A stretch of DNA of 64,000 bases from Pseudomonas sp. MPC6 (GCF_006094435.1 NZ_CP034783.1:4491001-4555000); one strand, 5' to 3'; positions 7,624 through 15,827 are shown, counted from the first letter of the stretch. Numbers and translations: made by a program. Notes: generated by a model from the letters alone, not told the origin.

Positions 7624-7815
7624 TCAGGCCTGGCGTGGTGACGCGGTGGGGTGCGGGGCGGGGGCGATGACACCTAAGTTATTTCTTACATTCAGATAGC
7701 CGATATCGTGAGCATCGGCGGCTGTCAGGACGGTGGATTTCACCATCCCTATTCCATGAACACTGGCCAGAGCGACAACGGCCAGCAAACATAAACCCAA
7801 TACCAAACGCTTCAC
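7624..7815 (-). CDS. Small exported or membrane-anchored protein, unknown
   Basis: 63 residues: MKRLVLGLCLLAVVALASVHGIGMV is a hydrophobic leader that could be a signal peptide or anchor, followed by a short polar tail. GGAAAAACC just upstream is an acceptable ribosome site. It has its own terminator. It lies 57 bases downstream of the dihydrofolate-reductase-like gene on the same strand and could be co-transcribed with it. No family was recognised. Confidence 0.55.
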   Translation of the reverse strand: MKRLVLGLCLLAVVALASVHGIGMVKSTVLTAADAHDIGYLNVRNNLGVIAPAPHPTASPRQA

Positions 7816-7872
7816 TGGTTTTTCCTTGGGTTCCGACGCTGCGAGTTTCGATACAGGATCGACTTACGGACG

Positions 7873-8412
7873 TTAGTCCGTTTTCACGTCCAGTACGCAT
7901 TCCATGGCACCGCTCTGCAGCGTACGATGTTTTCTGAGAACGACTTCAAGTGCGCGGTCAACGGGCAGTACGGGAACGCCGATGCCGATAAAGATTGGAA
8001 TGGTGGTAATGAACAGCTGCTGCAATTCCCCGGCGTCGGCAAAACAGGCTGCCGTTTTGCCGCCACCGACCAGCCAGACATTCTTGCCCTTCGCCGCCTG
8101 CCTGGCCCTCGCCGCGATGGCCCCGGCATCACCGAGTACGAAGGTGATATCCGAATTGGCGGGGGCTGACAGACTCCGGTTGCTCATGACAAAGGCGGGG
8201 ACATCCTGGTAGGGCCAGTAATCGGGAGCGTTCGACATGATCCACTCATAGGTCTGTGACCCCATGACCACTGCTCCGACCGTCTGATAGAAATCATCAT
8301 AGGCCGTTGCGTCATCCCCCAGCGCAAAGTTCTCCAGCCAATCCAGTTTGTGTTGTTGAGTGGCAATATAACCATCCAGCGTGGCAGCTACGTAATAGAC
8401 CAGAGTCGACAT
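7873..8412 (-). CDS. Dihydrofolate-reductase-like / RibD C-terminal domain protein
   Basis: 179 residues. MSTLVYYVAATLDGYIA is the classic opening of the RibD-C / DHFR-like fold. VGAVVMGSQTYEWIM is the second motif and KNVWLVGGGKTAACFADAGELQQLFITTIPIFIGIGVPVLP the NADPH-binding glycine loop and the following strand. Such stand-alone proteins are probably NADPH-dependent reductases, but their substrate is generally unknown. TAAGGAAAA (minus-strand sequence from TACAAGGAAAAC) precedes the ATG. It is intact and of normal length. Confidence 0.88.
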   Translation of the reverse strand: MSTLVYYVAATLDGYIATQQHKLDWLENFALGDDATAYDDFYQTVGAVVMGSQTYEWIMSNAPDYWPYQDVPAFVMSNRSLSAPANSDITFVLGDAGAIAARARQAAKGKNVWLVGGGKTAACFADAGELQQLFITTIPIFIGIGVPVLPVDRALEVVLRKHRTLQSGAMECVLDVKTD

Positions 8413-9008
8413 GTGTTTTCCTTGTAATCATGCAGGAGGGAAATGACCCGAGGACGCTGGAGATGTCGACGTCGTGGAAGCGCTGCCTCAAGGTACCGGC
8501 GGCCTCCCACTCTGCTCGAGTGAACGCCGTCCTGATGCCGTGGAATAGGTGAATATTCAGTCTTATGGAAGACTTTATTCATTGAGGTGAATATGGGCGT
8601 GTCCTCCCTGATTGCCCATGTTGTGGGTTATCCGATCTTCTATTTCGAACCGCGTGGGCACGATGTTCCAAAGCGCCATTCTGTGTCTTCCTGACAAGGG
8701 CGATGTACTGCCGACCCTGATGGCCAAAGACATGAGCCTGTCATCAAATAGCACAGCAACTTCTAATAACTCACCCTATATCAAGCAGTTTTCTTCAAGC
8801 AATAAAACCAGGGAACATTTCAAGCACCATTCATGAATACAGGAAGTTTCATACCCTAATCCTCACGTTTTCTGTAAGAATTTTCTTACTGGCACAACTT
8901 GATACCTGAATTCAGTATTTATTGTTATGACGTGGCATCCGGATGGAAAAATTTAGTATGGAGCCGGCAGCTACAATTAAGCTATTTCAAACAGCTACAA
9001 AACCAAGC
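8413..9008. other. 596-base stretch without a convincing gene
   Basis: The first half has ordinary composition; from about 8720 it becomes clearly AT-rich. A 33-codon frame at 8593-8694 (MGVSSLIAHVVGYPIFYFEPRGHDV) has a GAGGTG ribosome site but no recognised relative. A minus-strand frame reading IRTAFTRAEWEAAGTLRQRFHDVD near 8450-8540 may be gene debris. Nothing else can be supported. Confidence 0.4.
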
Positions 9009-9193
9009 ATCGAGTAGGAGGCGGCTTCACAGCTTCCTGTTCGTCAGGTCAGCATTTTGCCTCGGGCTTCCTTCAGATTCGCATTCGCCCGCGACACCCT
9101 TGCCTCTGGCTAACACTTCCCCTTGCCGGGTGTGTAGAGGACTTTCACCTCCAAGTGGTTGCGCTTGCGCGCAACGCGCCATGCCTGGCGCAC
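9009..9193 (-). mobile_element. Deleted group II intron (class C-like), remnant 2
   Basis: On the minus strand it starts GTGCGCCAGGCATGGCGC at 9193 and keeps well-known domain I text: GAGGTGAAAGTCCTCTAC, GGGAAGTGTTAGCC, then CGAATCTGAAGGAAGC and CTGACGAACAGGAA. It jumps straight to the domain VI tail ending CTCCTACTCGAT at 9009. About 185 of an expected 1.8-2.4 kb remain; domains II to V and the maturase gene are gone. It begins right after the nine-T tract of a terminator, as class C introns do. Confidence 0.8.
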
Positions 9194-9194
9194 C

Positions 9195-9224
9195 AAAAAA
9201 AAACCGCAGCTTTCGCAACGGGGC
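9195..9224 (-). terminator. Terminator behind the prfC fragment
   Basis: On the minus strand an imperfect stem (CCCCGTTGC, GAAA, GCTGCGG) is followed by nine T. It lies between the prfC stop codon and the intron remnant. Confidence 0.6.
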
Positions 9225-9246
9225 TTTTGGTGTTTCTGGTCAGCGC

Positions 9247-9747
9247 TTAATGATGCTCACGGGGCGCGCGGAATATCACGTCCGGCCAGCGCTCTTCCAT
9301 CAGCGCCAGGTTGACCCGGGTCGGGGCCAGGTAGGTCAGGTGAGCGCGAGGTTTTCCACGGCCTTGACCCGGAATTCTTCGAGCTTCTTCTTGTCGCCGC
9401 AATCGATCCAGCGCGCGGAATACACGGTGATCGGCTCGTAGGAGCACTCGACCTTGTATTCCTCTTTCAGGCGGCTGGCGACCACATCGAACTTCAGCAC
9501 ACCGACGGCACCGAGGATGATGTCGTTGCTGCGCTCGGGGAAGAACACCTGGGTCGCGCCCTCTTCCGCCAGTTGCTGCAGGCCCTGGCGCAGTTGCTTG
9601 GACTTGAGCGGATCACGCAGGCGCACACGACGGAACAGTTCCGGGGCGAAGTGCGGGATGCCGGTGAAGGCCAGGACTTCGCCTTCGGTGTAGGTGTCGC
9701 CGATCTGGATGGTGCCGTGGTTGGGCAGGCCGATGATGTCGCCAAGC
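9247..9747 (-). pseudogene. prfC: Displaced 3' fragment of peptide chain release factor 3
   Basis: The minus strand reads [22 protein letters not shown]...[65 protein letters not shown], which is RF3 domain II/III. After a frameshift near 9340 it ends [33 protein letters not shown]. The GTPase domain and all upstream sequence are absent: similarity stops abruptly at about 9747, where AT-rich DNA begins. RF3 is about 527 residues and only about 165 remain. A full copy presumably exists elsewhere. The breakpoint marks an edge of the imported proS region. Confidence 0.88.
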
Positions 9748-9942
9748 AACGTTCAATGAGACTCAAGTGTCGCGCAAAGAAAATGAAACAGCCTTACAAA
9801 AAAGCCAGATTTGTCTGAAGGAAATTTCCGAAAGATCAAATAAAAATCATAAGTTCTTGAAATTTCAAGCCTCAAAAAATATACATACACCTACACAACA
9901 TCAATCTCAAAATCACACAATGTCTTTACACTCCGGGGTACT

Positions 9943-11433
9943 ATGAAAAACGCAATATCACCTACAAGAAGTGAAAATTTTTCTGAATGGTATCAACAAG
10001 TCATCTGTCAGTCTGAATTGGCTGAAAAATCTCCTGTTAGAGGCTGCATGGTCATCCGCCCTTGGGGCTATGGCATATGGGAGCAGATTCAACGAGAGCT
10101 TGACCAAAAATTCAAGGATACAGGCCATGTGAATGCATATTTTCCGCTTTTGATCCCATTATCCTTTCTTCAAAAAGAAGCAGAACATGTCGATGGTTTT
10201 GCCAAAGAGTGCGCAGTCGTAACCCATCACCGTCTGGAACAGACTGCAGATGGAAAACTCACTCCCGCAGGTGAACTGGAAGAGCCTTTGATCATAAGGC
10301 CTACCAGCGAAACGGTGATCGGAGCCTCCTTTTCACGCTGGGTGCAAAGTTATCGGGATCTGCCGCTACTCATCAATCAGTGGGCCAACGTCCTGCGCTG
10401 GGAAATGCGTCCCAGGATCTTCCTGCGCACGTCAGAGTTCCTGTGGCAGGAGGGCCACACCGTTCACGGCTCCAGTGAAGAGGCCTTGGACGAGACGATG
10501 AAGATGTTGGATATCTATGAGCGGTTTGCTGTCGAGCATCTGGCCATACCAGTAATAAAAGGCGAAAAGTGCTCATGGGAACGTTTCCCGGGCGCTGTCA
10601 GTACCTACACCATCGAGGCGATGATGCAGGACGGAAAGGCCTTGCAGGCGGGAACTTCACACTTTCTGGGACAGAACTTCGCCCAGGCGTCAGACATCCG
10701 CTTTGTGAACAAGGAAGGGGTAAAAGAGCTGGCCTGGACCACTTCATGGGGCGTTTCCACGCGTCTGATTGGTGCCATGATCATGGCCCATGGCGATGAC
10801 GACGGACTGGTGATTCCACCGCTAGTGGCACCGACGCAGGTCATCATTGTTCCGATCGTACGCAGTGAACAGGATGCCGAAGCCATTCATGCTTACTGCG
10901 ACAAGTTGCAGAAGCAGATCTCCCGAAAAAAACTGAAGGGACAAAATCTGCGTGTAAACGTTGATAAGCGGGACATGAATGGCGGCGAAAAAAAGTGGTA
11001 TCACATCAAGCGCGGAGTGCCTGTTCGGGTCGAGGTCGGGATAAAGGAACTGGAGCAGAACATGGTTTCTTATTCCTGCAGAGACAACAGCAAGAACACG
11101 TTAAACGTTGAGATAATTAGCTTTGTTAAAAACCTGCCAAAAATCCTGCAGACTATTCAGACAGGCATGCTTGAAAGTGCCAGAAAAAAGCTGTCGGACA
11201 ACACCGAAACAATTACTACACTTGACAACTTCAGACAAGCTTTCAAACGCAAAGACAAACTCAACACATTCGTTCTCGCCCCCTTCAGCGATGACGAGAA
11301 AGTTGAGAAAGCCATCAGCGAACTGGGTGTAACAGTTCGATGCATTCCACTCGCTCAACCCAAGGTAGCAGCCACCTGTTTGTTTACAGGTCAGCCCACC
11401 CAATCCTGGGCCCTATATGCGAAGTCATATTGA
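9943..11433 (+). CDS. proS: Archaeal/eukaryotic-type prolyl-tRNA synthetase
   Basis: 496 residues. Class II motifs are present: motif 1 around PVRGCMVIRPWGYGIWEQIQRELD, motif 2 VLRWEMRPRIFLRTSEFLWQEGHT and motif 3 AWTTSWGVSTRLIGAMIMAHGDDDGLVIPP. The anticodon-binding domain follows (QVIIVPIVRSEQDAEAI). There is no editing (INS) insertion between motifs 2 and 3, and the protein ends LYAKSY with the C-terminal Tyr typical of the archaeal-like (ProS3) group. One of the usual zinc-ligand Cys positions in CLFTGQPTQSWALY is not Cys. Pseudomonads normally use the larger bacterial ProRS, so this is probably a second, acquired copy; the flanking DNA is AT-rich. Extra synthetases often give resistance to a synthetase inhibitor (inference). 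CCGGGG precedes the ATG weakly. Confidence 0.92.
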   Translation: MKNAISPTRSENFSEWYQQVICQSELAEKSPVRGCMVIRPWGYGIWEQIQRELDQKFKDTGHVNAYFPLLIPLSFLQKEAEHVDGFAKECAVVTHHRLEQTADGKLTPAGELEEPLIIRPTSETVIGASFSRWVQSYRDLPLLINQWANVLRWEMRPRIFLRTSEFLWQEGHTVHGSSEEALDETMKMLDIYERFAVEHLAIPVIKGEKCSWERFPGAVSTYTIEAMMQDGKALQAGTSHFLGQNFAQASDIRFVNKEGVKELAWTTSWGVSTRLIGAMIMAHGDDDGLVIPPLVAPTQVIIVPIVRSEQDAEAIHAYCDKLQKQISRKKLKGQNLRVNVDKRDMNGGEKKWYHIKRGVPVRVEVGIKELEQNMVSYSCRDNSKNTLNVEIISFVKNLPKILQTIQTGMLESARKKLSDNTETITTLDNFRQAFKRKDKLNTFVLAPFSDDEKVEKAISELGVTVRCIPLAQPKVAATCLFTGQPTQSWALYAKSY

Positions 11434-11600
11434 TCCTTGATCACCACCAGCCCCGTTTGCCAGGGGCGCGTGAGCATCCCCATGACCAAGGGCCGTGCTG
11501 TTGAACCGCAGCTGGCTCAGCACGTATCCATTACATTCCGCTCCCTGTTTTCAGAAGCCTGAAGGTAGCTCTGACGGCGCATCCTGCCCTAAGCTTCCCA

Positions 11601-11629
11601 GGACACAATCGTGCGAAGTTGGGACACGA
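11601..11629 (+). promoter_or_regulatory. Direct repeat GGACAC spaced 21 bp, candidate AraC operator
   Basis: GGACAC at 11601 and at 11622 lie exactly 21 bp apart and end 11 bases before ATG 11638. On the other strand they read GTGTCC, matching the TGTCCC pair at 5976/5997 in sequence and spacing. Binding so near the start codon would suit autorepression. Confidence 0.45.
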
Positions 11630-11637
11630 GGGAAATC

Positions 11638-12657
11638 ATGTATACCCTGACGCGCAGTGCCAGCCTTACCGACTATGAGCAGATTGCCCGTTCAGTGGGG
11701 CTCGATCCTTTTCGTATGCTGCGGATGGCCAAGCTGCCGGCCGGCGCCCTCGACGATCCGAATATCATGATCAGTAGCGATTCGGTCGGGTGGCTGCTGG
11801 AAGAGTCAGCCCGATTGTCCGGCCAGGAGGCTTTCGGCCTGCTGCTCGCCGAAAAGCGACACCTTTCCAACTTTGGCATGCTGGCGCTGCTTATCCGCGA
11901 AGAGCCAACCCTGCGCGCCGCCTTGCAATCCTGCTTTCGCTATACGCGACTGCATAACGCCGGTGTGCAATTGTGGCTTGAGGATGCAGGCGATCTGACC
12001 CTGCTGCATGTGGGTGTGAACATGCAGGGCCATCATGGCGTCTGGCGCCAGGCGATTGAACAGGCAACCGGCATTATCCTGCGCACCTTGTGCATCCTGA
12101 GCGGCTATACCTTCCGGCCGGTCAGGATCAGTTTTACTTACGAGCCCCCCTCCAGCCTTGAAGTACACCACCGTGTGTTGGGAACCGCGATCGAGTTCTC
12201 TCAGGAATTCAATGCCATCCTGTGCCGCGGGCGCGACCTGGATATGGCCATACCTGAGGCGGACCCGGCGCTGCATCGCGAAGTGAAGCGATCGCTGGAC
12301 ATGCAATTGGCTAACCTGCCCGACGAGCCGGCGCAGCAGGTACGACAGATCGTCAAGATGCTGCTGCCAAGCGGACTGTGTTCTGTCGATGCGGTTGCCC
12401 AGCATCTTGGCATGCATCGACGCACCCTCAACCGCCACCTGGCCACTGAGGGTGAGAGTGTCACCACGATCATCAACGCTGTACGGGCTGAACTCGCCGA
12501 AGAGTATCTGGCCAACAGCAAACGCCGATTATATGAGGTGGCCGAACTGCTCGGCTTTTCCTCGGCCGGCGATTTTTCACGCTGGTTCCGCAGCCAGTTT
12601 GGCAAGACACCTTCGAATTGGGTCGCGTCCTATCAAGAGAGCAAGGCGGCTAAATAG
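11638..12657 (+). CDS. AraC-family transcriptional regulator, same subfamily as 6184
   Basis: 339 residues from ATG 11638 with GAGGG 6 bases upstream. The layout is the same as in the regulator at 6184: ligand domain (VGLDPFRMLRMAKLPAGALDDPN..., SNFGMLALLIREEPTLRAALQSCFRYTRLHN), then two HTH units (CSVDAVAQHLGMHRRTLNRHLATEGES and LYEVAELLGFSSAGDFSRWFRSQFGKTPSNW). The two are clearly homologous but not recent copies. The stop codon sits inside a 10-bp hairpin (12643-12664). No co-directional target follows; the proS gene lies upstream on the same strand. The ligand is unknown. Confidence 0.9.
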   Translation: MYTLTRSASLTDYEQIARSVGLDPFRMLRMAKLPAGALDDPNIMISSDSVGWLLEESARLSGQEAFGLLLAEKRHLSNFGMLALLIREEPTLRAALQSCFRYTRLHNAGVQLWLEDAGDLTLLHVGVNMQGHHGVWRQAIEQATGIILRTLCILSGYTFRPVRISFTYEPPSSLEVHHRVLGTAIEFSQEFNAILCRGRDLDMAIPEADPALHREVKRSLDMQLANLPDEPAQQVRQIVKMLLPSGLCSVDAVAQHLGMHRRTLNRHLATEGESVTTIINAVRAELAEEYLANSKRRLYEVAELLGFSSAGDFSRWFRSQFGKTPSNWVASYQESKAAK

Positions 12658-12715
12658 CCGCCTTCGAAAAACACTAAATAACGAAACGCCCGCTGAACGA
12701 TTTAGCCAATCTGTT

Positions 12716-12757
12716 GTGTCGACCGGTTGAATCCACAGCCAGAAGCAGTCATTCGGA
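12716..12757. repeat. Inverted copy of the dispersed repeat at 2246
   Basis: 12724-12753 is the reverse complement of 2248-2277 with one mismatch. It lies between an AraC gene and a small membrane-protein gene. Confidence 0.7.
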
Positions 12758-12795
12758 TGCGCCTGGAAAATCCGACAAGGAGACACGAGGATCAA

Positions 12796-12981
12796 ATGGA
12801 CTTCATCTTGGATGTGGTAGTTCATCGCATTGGCGTTTACGTGCTGGGCTTGATGAGTGGCGGCCGTTTCAAAGGAGAAAGTGGTTTTGCCCGGGGTTGG
12901 GCAGTCGCCGTCGGTGGCTTGATACTGCTCTTTCTATTCGCGGCTTTCATAGCCTGGCTCATCTATACCAGTAGCCCGTAA
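12796..12981 (+). CDS. Small membrane protein, unknown
   Basis: 61 residues from ATG 12796, chosen because AAGGAGA lies upstream. MDFILDVVVHRIGVYVLGLMSGGRFKGESGFARGW is followed by one clear membrane helix (AVAVGGLILLFLFAAFIAWLIY). I remember near-identical small proteins as conserved hypotheticals in Pseudomonas. No motif suggests a function. Confidence 0.6.
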   Translation: MDFILDVVVHRIGVYVLGLMSGGRFKGESGFARGWAVAVGGLILLFLFAAFIAWLIYTSSP

Positions 12982-12995
12982 ACTGATGCCTGCTA

Positions 12996-13046
12996 GAGGT
13001 CGATTGCTGCCTATCACGACGGGCCGCAACCGGCCAAAAGCGGTCA
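12996..13046. repeat. Dispersed repeat copy
   Basis: GTCGATTGCTGCC, then CCGGCCAAAAGCGGTC: an inverted-orientation relative of the copies at 18450 and 21410. Confidence 0.6.
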
Positions 13047-13344
13047 TCGAAAACCATCAAAAGCTTCATCAGCGAGTAATCGGGCCATTGAGCAGCCAAG
13101 CTGAGGTGTCCAGGAAATCAGGGGCATTTTTGTCCGACGCCCAAGCTCTGCGGCCTCAGTCGGTTTCATATTGGTCGTCATGCATGCACCTCTCCAACTT
13201 GCGCCGCCGAACACAAAAATTATGCGCAGTCCTGGCGCAAGAGTGAAAACGATTCCAGATAAGCGTGCTCAAGCCTTGAGTGATTGGGCTTAAATACCTT
13301 AGGCTGCCATTCAGTCATACCTATACCTTTGGGAATGTACAAAA
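13047..13344. other. About 300 bases without a gene before the toxin locus
   Basis: No frame has a plausible product, and no terminator or clear promoter was seen. Composition shifts toward AT at about 13250. Confidence 0.4.
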
Positions 13345-14328
13345 ATGGATCTTTTAGCCAATGTCCCAAGTTGGGATGAGATTGAGCGAAACCTCGATTG
13401 CAAGTTTGGCGAGCTAAATCAAGGTATCAGTCAGGGCTGGCAAAACGCTCAGGATGGGTGGGACGGCTTCACTCGACGCGTTAACACCCAATTTGACCGT
13501 ACCAATGGTCAACTGGGTGGAGATAGGATTAACGCTGTTCGAGAGGCGCTATACCGGGCAGACCCCATAATCTTGATGAATCTTAAGCAACGCTGGGCAT
13601 CCATCGAAATCGATCAAGTTCTTGACGTGCTACGACAGTTGGTCAAAGAAGTCTCGATGATATTAGGCGGCAGCATCGCTATAGGTTCAATCATTGGCGG
13701 TGCTGCTGGCGCAGCAGCATTTGGGGCCGGCGCGGGACCGGGAGCGGTTGCAGGCGCCGGAGTAGGCTTGCAGATCGGCAATCTCATTCTGATGGGAATG
13801 GGATTATCAGCCATCGCTGAGTATTTCTATAGAGGCCTTCCCGGCTGTCTAGCGACGCTGCAGGACGGTATCGTAACTGCCTGGCACTCTGTTGACGGCA
13901 AGCCTAGCGGGATCGATCCCACCGGAGGTTCGGAGGCCAGAAGACAGTCAATGATCGACCAAGCCTCAAGGCAATTGGCGATCGGACAGGAACAACTTGT
14001 TCAATTATTATTGACCGCCATCGTAACCTATTTGATGCGAGGGCAAATTAAGGCCGGGATCTCTGCCAGTATAGAAACTCGCGCAATGCGCAGCGCAAGG
14101 CTTCAAGCAGAAATATCGAACAGGCAACTGGCTAACTGGTTGGCGAAGATTGAACAGAAACTTTTGGCCCAGCCTGGATTGCAACCGACAGACATGGTAG
14201 CGCCCGCAAAGGCAAGAGCCGATATAGATCATCCGAAATGGGATAATACCAGGTTCCGCACAGACGGCGATTTCGGCTATCTTCCCCCACTTAGACAAAA
14301 TTACGTAAGGGAAGTACATGAGTTATAA
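13345..14328 (+). CDS. DUF6861 polymorphic toxin, N-terminal part (ends at an in-frame TAA)
   Basis: 327 residues. MDLLANVPSWDEIERNLDCKFGELNQGISQGWQNAQDGWDGFTRRVN is the DUF6861 opening I know from Pseudomonas toxin genes. A glycine/alanine-rich, glycine-zipper-like hydrophobic segment lies at about 108-160 (GGSIAIGSIIGGAAGAAAFGAGAG), and a second hydrophobic helix near 220. The conserved linker FRTDGDFGYLPPLRQNY precedes the end. Complete relatives continue into an 80-100 residue toxin domain. Here GAG TTA TAA interrupts the frame at 14326, and the missing domain continues in the same frame at 14344-14586. Either the toxin is inactivated by one nonsense mutation, or it works as two polypeptides. 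Such proteins are thought to be delivered into competitors (inference; no secretion genes nearby). Confidence 0.8.
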   Translation: MDLLANVPSWDEIERNLDCKFGELNQGISQGWQNAQDGWDGFTRRVNTQFDRTNGQLGGDRINAVREALYRADPIILMNLKQRWASIEIDQVLDVLRQLVKEVSMILGGSIAIGSIIGGAAGAAAFGAGAGPGAVAGAGVGLQIGNLILMGMGLSAIAEYFYRGLPGCLATLQDGIVTAWHSVDGKPSGIDPTGGSEARRQSMIDQASRQLAIGQEQLVQLLLTAIVTYLMRGQIKAGISASIETRAMRSARLQAEISNRQLANWLAKIEQKLLAQPGLQPTDMVAPAKARADIDHPKWDNTRFRTDGDFGYLPPLRQNYVREVHEL

Positions 14329-14343
14329 GTTTCTGTAAGCAAA

Positions 14344-14586
14344 ATGAAAGCCAAAAACCAGAACTTTGAAGACATTGCAAGATATGCTCATGAGGCCAGG
14401 ACAAATCTGAAACTAAAATATCGGGAGTACACCCCACCAAACCTACTGGAAACTATTGATGCCCGAAACATGGCAAAGTACGGGAATAAAATTGGCCCAA
14501 CATTTGAAACACTGATCAGCAAAGGAAAATCTTTCAAACAAATCATCGAAAGCGCAACCAGAGCTGGTGGTGGAGACATATTCTGA
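14344..14586 (+). pseudogene. Toxin C-terminal domain separated from its N-terminus by a stop codon
   Basis: 80 codons, in the same frame as the gene at 13345 and only 15 bases after its stop: MKAKNQNFEDIARYAHEARTNLKLKYREYTPPNLLETIDARNMAKYGNKIGPTF..., ending KQIIESATRAGGGDIF. This is the C-terminal end seen in full-length DUF6861 and related toxins (ARN..KYG...GP......GKS...IIESA.R.GG.D). The sequence shows no further damage. An ATG at 14344 could start it independently, but no Shine-Dalgarno sequence is visible. Its stop overlaps the start of the immunity gene by one base. It could equally be called part of one nonsense-interrupted gene. Confidence 0.7.
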
Positions 14587-14900
14587 TGAAAAACAAAATA
14601 ATACCAAGTGAATTGACAATTGAAAAAATGTACTCCGGCCGATCGTGTCTGAACCTGACATCGAGTGTCGACTGGGAGTGTTTTCCTGATTATGCAGAGT
14701 TTATTCTTGGACTACTTGGGGGGTCGATCATCAGCAAGTCTGACGGAGCTGATGTGCGTATTTGGGAGGTACTAATAGACAACGAGTACTTCTTCCTCGC
14801 ATTTGACGATTTCCCAGTAATGATTACGCTAGAATCGAAGAGTCTGCAGGGAGACGATTATATACCAGCCTTCAAGGCCTTACTCGCTGAGAAGTCCTAA
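14586..14900 (+). CDS. Putative immunity protein, DUF3630-like
   Basis: 104 residues. The start ATG overlaps the toxin stop (TGATG), so translation is probably coupled. The sequence (SSVDWECFPDYAEFILGLLGGSIISKSDGADVRIWEVLIDNEYFFLAFDDFPVMITLESKS) is acidic and cytosolic, and FDDFPVMITLESKS...DD resembles DUF3630 proteins that follow toxin genes. Position after the toxin domain is the main argument for immunity. It appears intact even though the toxin is interrupted. Codon use is AT-rich, like the toxin tail. Confidence 0.65.
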   Translation: MKNKIIPSELTIEKMYSGRSCLNLTSSVDWECFPDYAEFILGLLGGSIISKSDGADVRIWEVLIDNEYFFLAFDDFPVMITLESKSLQGDDYIPAFKALLAEKS

Positions 14901-15046
14901 CCTTGAAACCAATCCAAACGGACTGAGTACGGATAAATAATTGACACGCACAAAACAAAGGATGAGCCATCTGGCAGGAATGATGATGAACTACACCATG
15001 CCCCCTCCCACCCAGGCAAACAGGAAAAATGCGGACGTTGTAAGAA

Positions 15047-15150
15047 TGCCTGCTTATGGCCGGTTTCTGTCTGTCCCCACCGGCCGCTTAGGGTCGGATC
15101 AAGCCCTTCGCGGCCGGCAACAGTCGGCAAAAGCAGTCACTCACACAGTC
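15047..15150. repeat. Dispersed repeat copy in a 384-base gap
   Basis: TGCTTATGGCCGGTTTCTGTC, CCACCGGCCGCTTAGGGTC and, inverted, CGGCAACAGTCGGCAAAAGCAGTCACTC form a degenerate palindromic pair. The rest of 14901-15284 shows no gene. Confidence 0.6.
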
Positions 15151-15284
15151 AAGCGATCAACAGTAACGCTACAACCCTTTCTCCACAGTTATTTTTTCAA
15201 TCAGGTGCATCCAGTTAACCCTCCCGCGGGTAGTACAGGTAGTAGCCATAGCTGCTGAACTGACCACTTTCTGGAGAGATTTGC

Positions 15285-15827
15285 ATGAACGCTAAACGAT
15301 ACCTGTGCTTTGTTAGTACTGCGCTTGCAGCTACCTGCTTGTTGGTCAATGTGCCAGCTGCCTATGCGCAAACAGACCTGCCCGACACCATCAAGGTCCC
15401 GGACGGTCACAAGATCGCGCTGGAGACCGTGGGGACGGGCGAAATCACGTATGAGTGCCGCGACAAGGCTAACGCCGCTGGCCAGACTGAGTGGACTTTC
15501 GTCGGCCCCAAAGCGGTACTCAATGATCGCAACGGCACACAGGTCGGCACTTACTTCGGACCGCCCGCTACCTGGCAAGCCAAAGACGGCTCTAAAATCA
15601 CAGGGACACAACTGGCAGTTGCCCCCTCAGGCACCGGCGACCTCCCCTATCAGTTGGTCAAGGCCAACCCTGCTGAGGGTAAAGGCGCGATGAACGGTGT
15701 CAGTTACATCCAGCGGGTGGCCATTAAAGGGGGCGTAGCGCCCATGACCGAATGCTCCGCCGCAAACAGAGGCAAACGGGAAGTAGTGAAATATCAGGCT
15801 GACTATATTTTTTGGGCAGCCAACTAA
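15285..15827 (+). CDS. Secreted DUF3455 family protein
   Basis: 180 residues with a signal peptide (MNAKRYLCFVSTALAATCLLVNVPAAYAQ, cleavage after AYA). The mature part has the DUF3455 pattern: LPDTIKVPDGHKIALETVGTGEITYEC, W.FVGPKAVL, HxxG-like GTYFGPPATWQAKDGSKITG, YIQRVAIKGGVAPMTEC and a C-terminal VKYQADYIFWA. Function is unknown, periplasmic or extracellular. GGAGAG lies before ATG 15285. It is followed by an ECF sigma and anti-sigma pair, and families like this are often targets of such a pair (inference). Confidence 0.82.
   Translation: MNAKRYLCFVSTALAATCLLVNVPAAYAQTDLPDTIKVPDGHKIALETVGTGEITYECRDKANAAGQTEWTFVGPKAVLNDRNGTQVGTYFGPPATWQAKDGSKITGTQLAVAPSGTGDLPYQLVKANPAEGKGAMNGVSYIQRVAIKGGVAPMTECSAANRGKREVVKYQADYIFWAAN

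Noticed and set aside
8899..9441. 180-codon plus-strand open frame
   Set aside because: It crosses the intron remnant, a terminator and antisense prfC, so it cannot be one gene.
11434..11600. Possible terminator hairpin after proS (GCCCC / GGGGC near 11452)
   Set aside because: The stem is only 5 bp and has no T tract.
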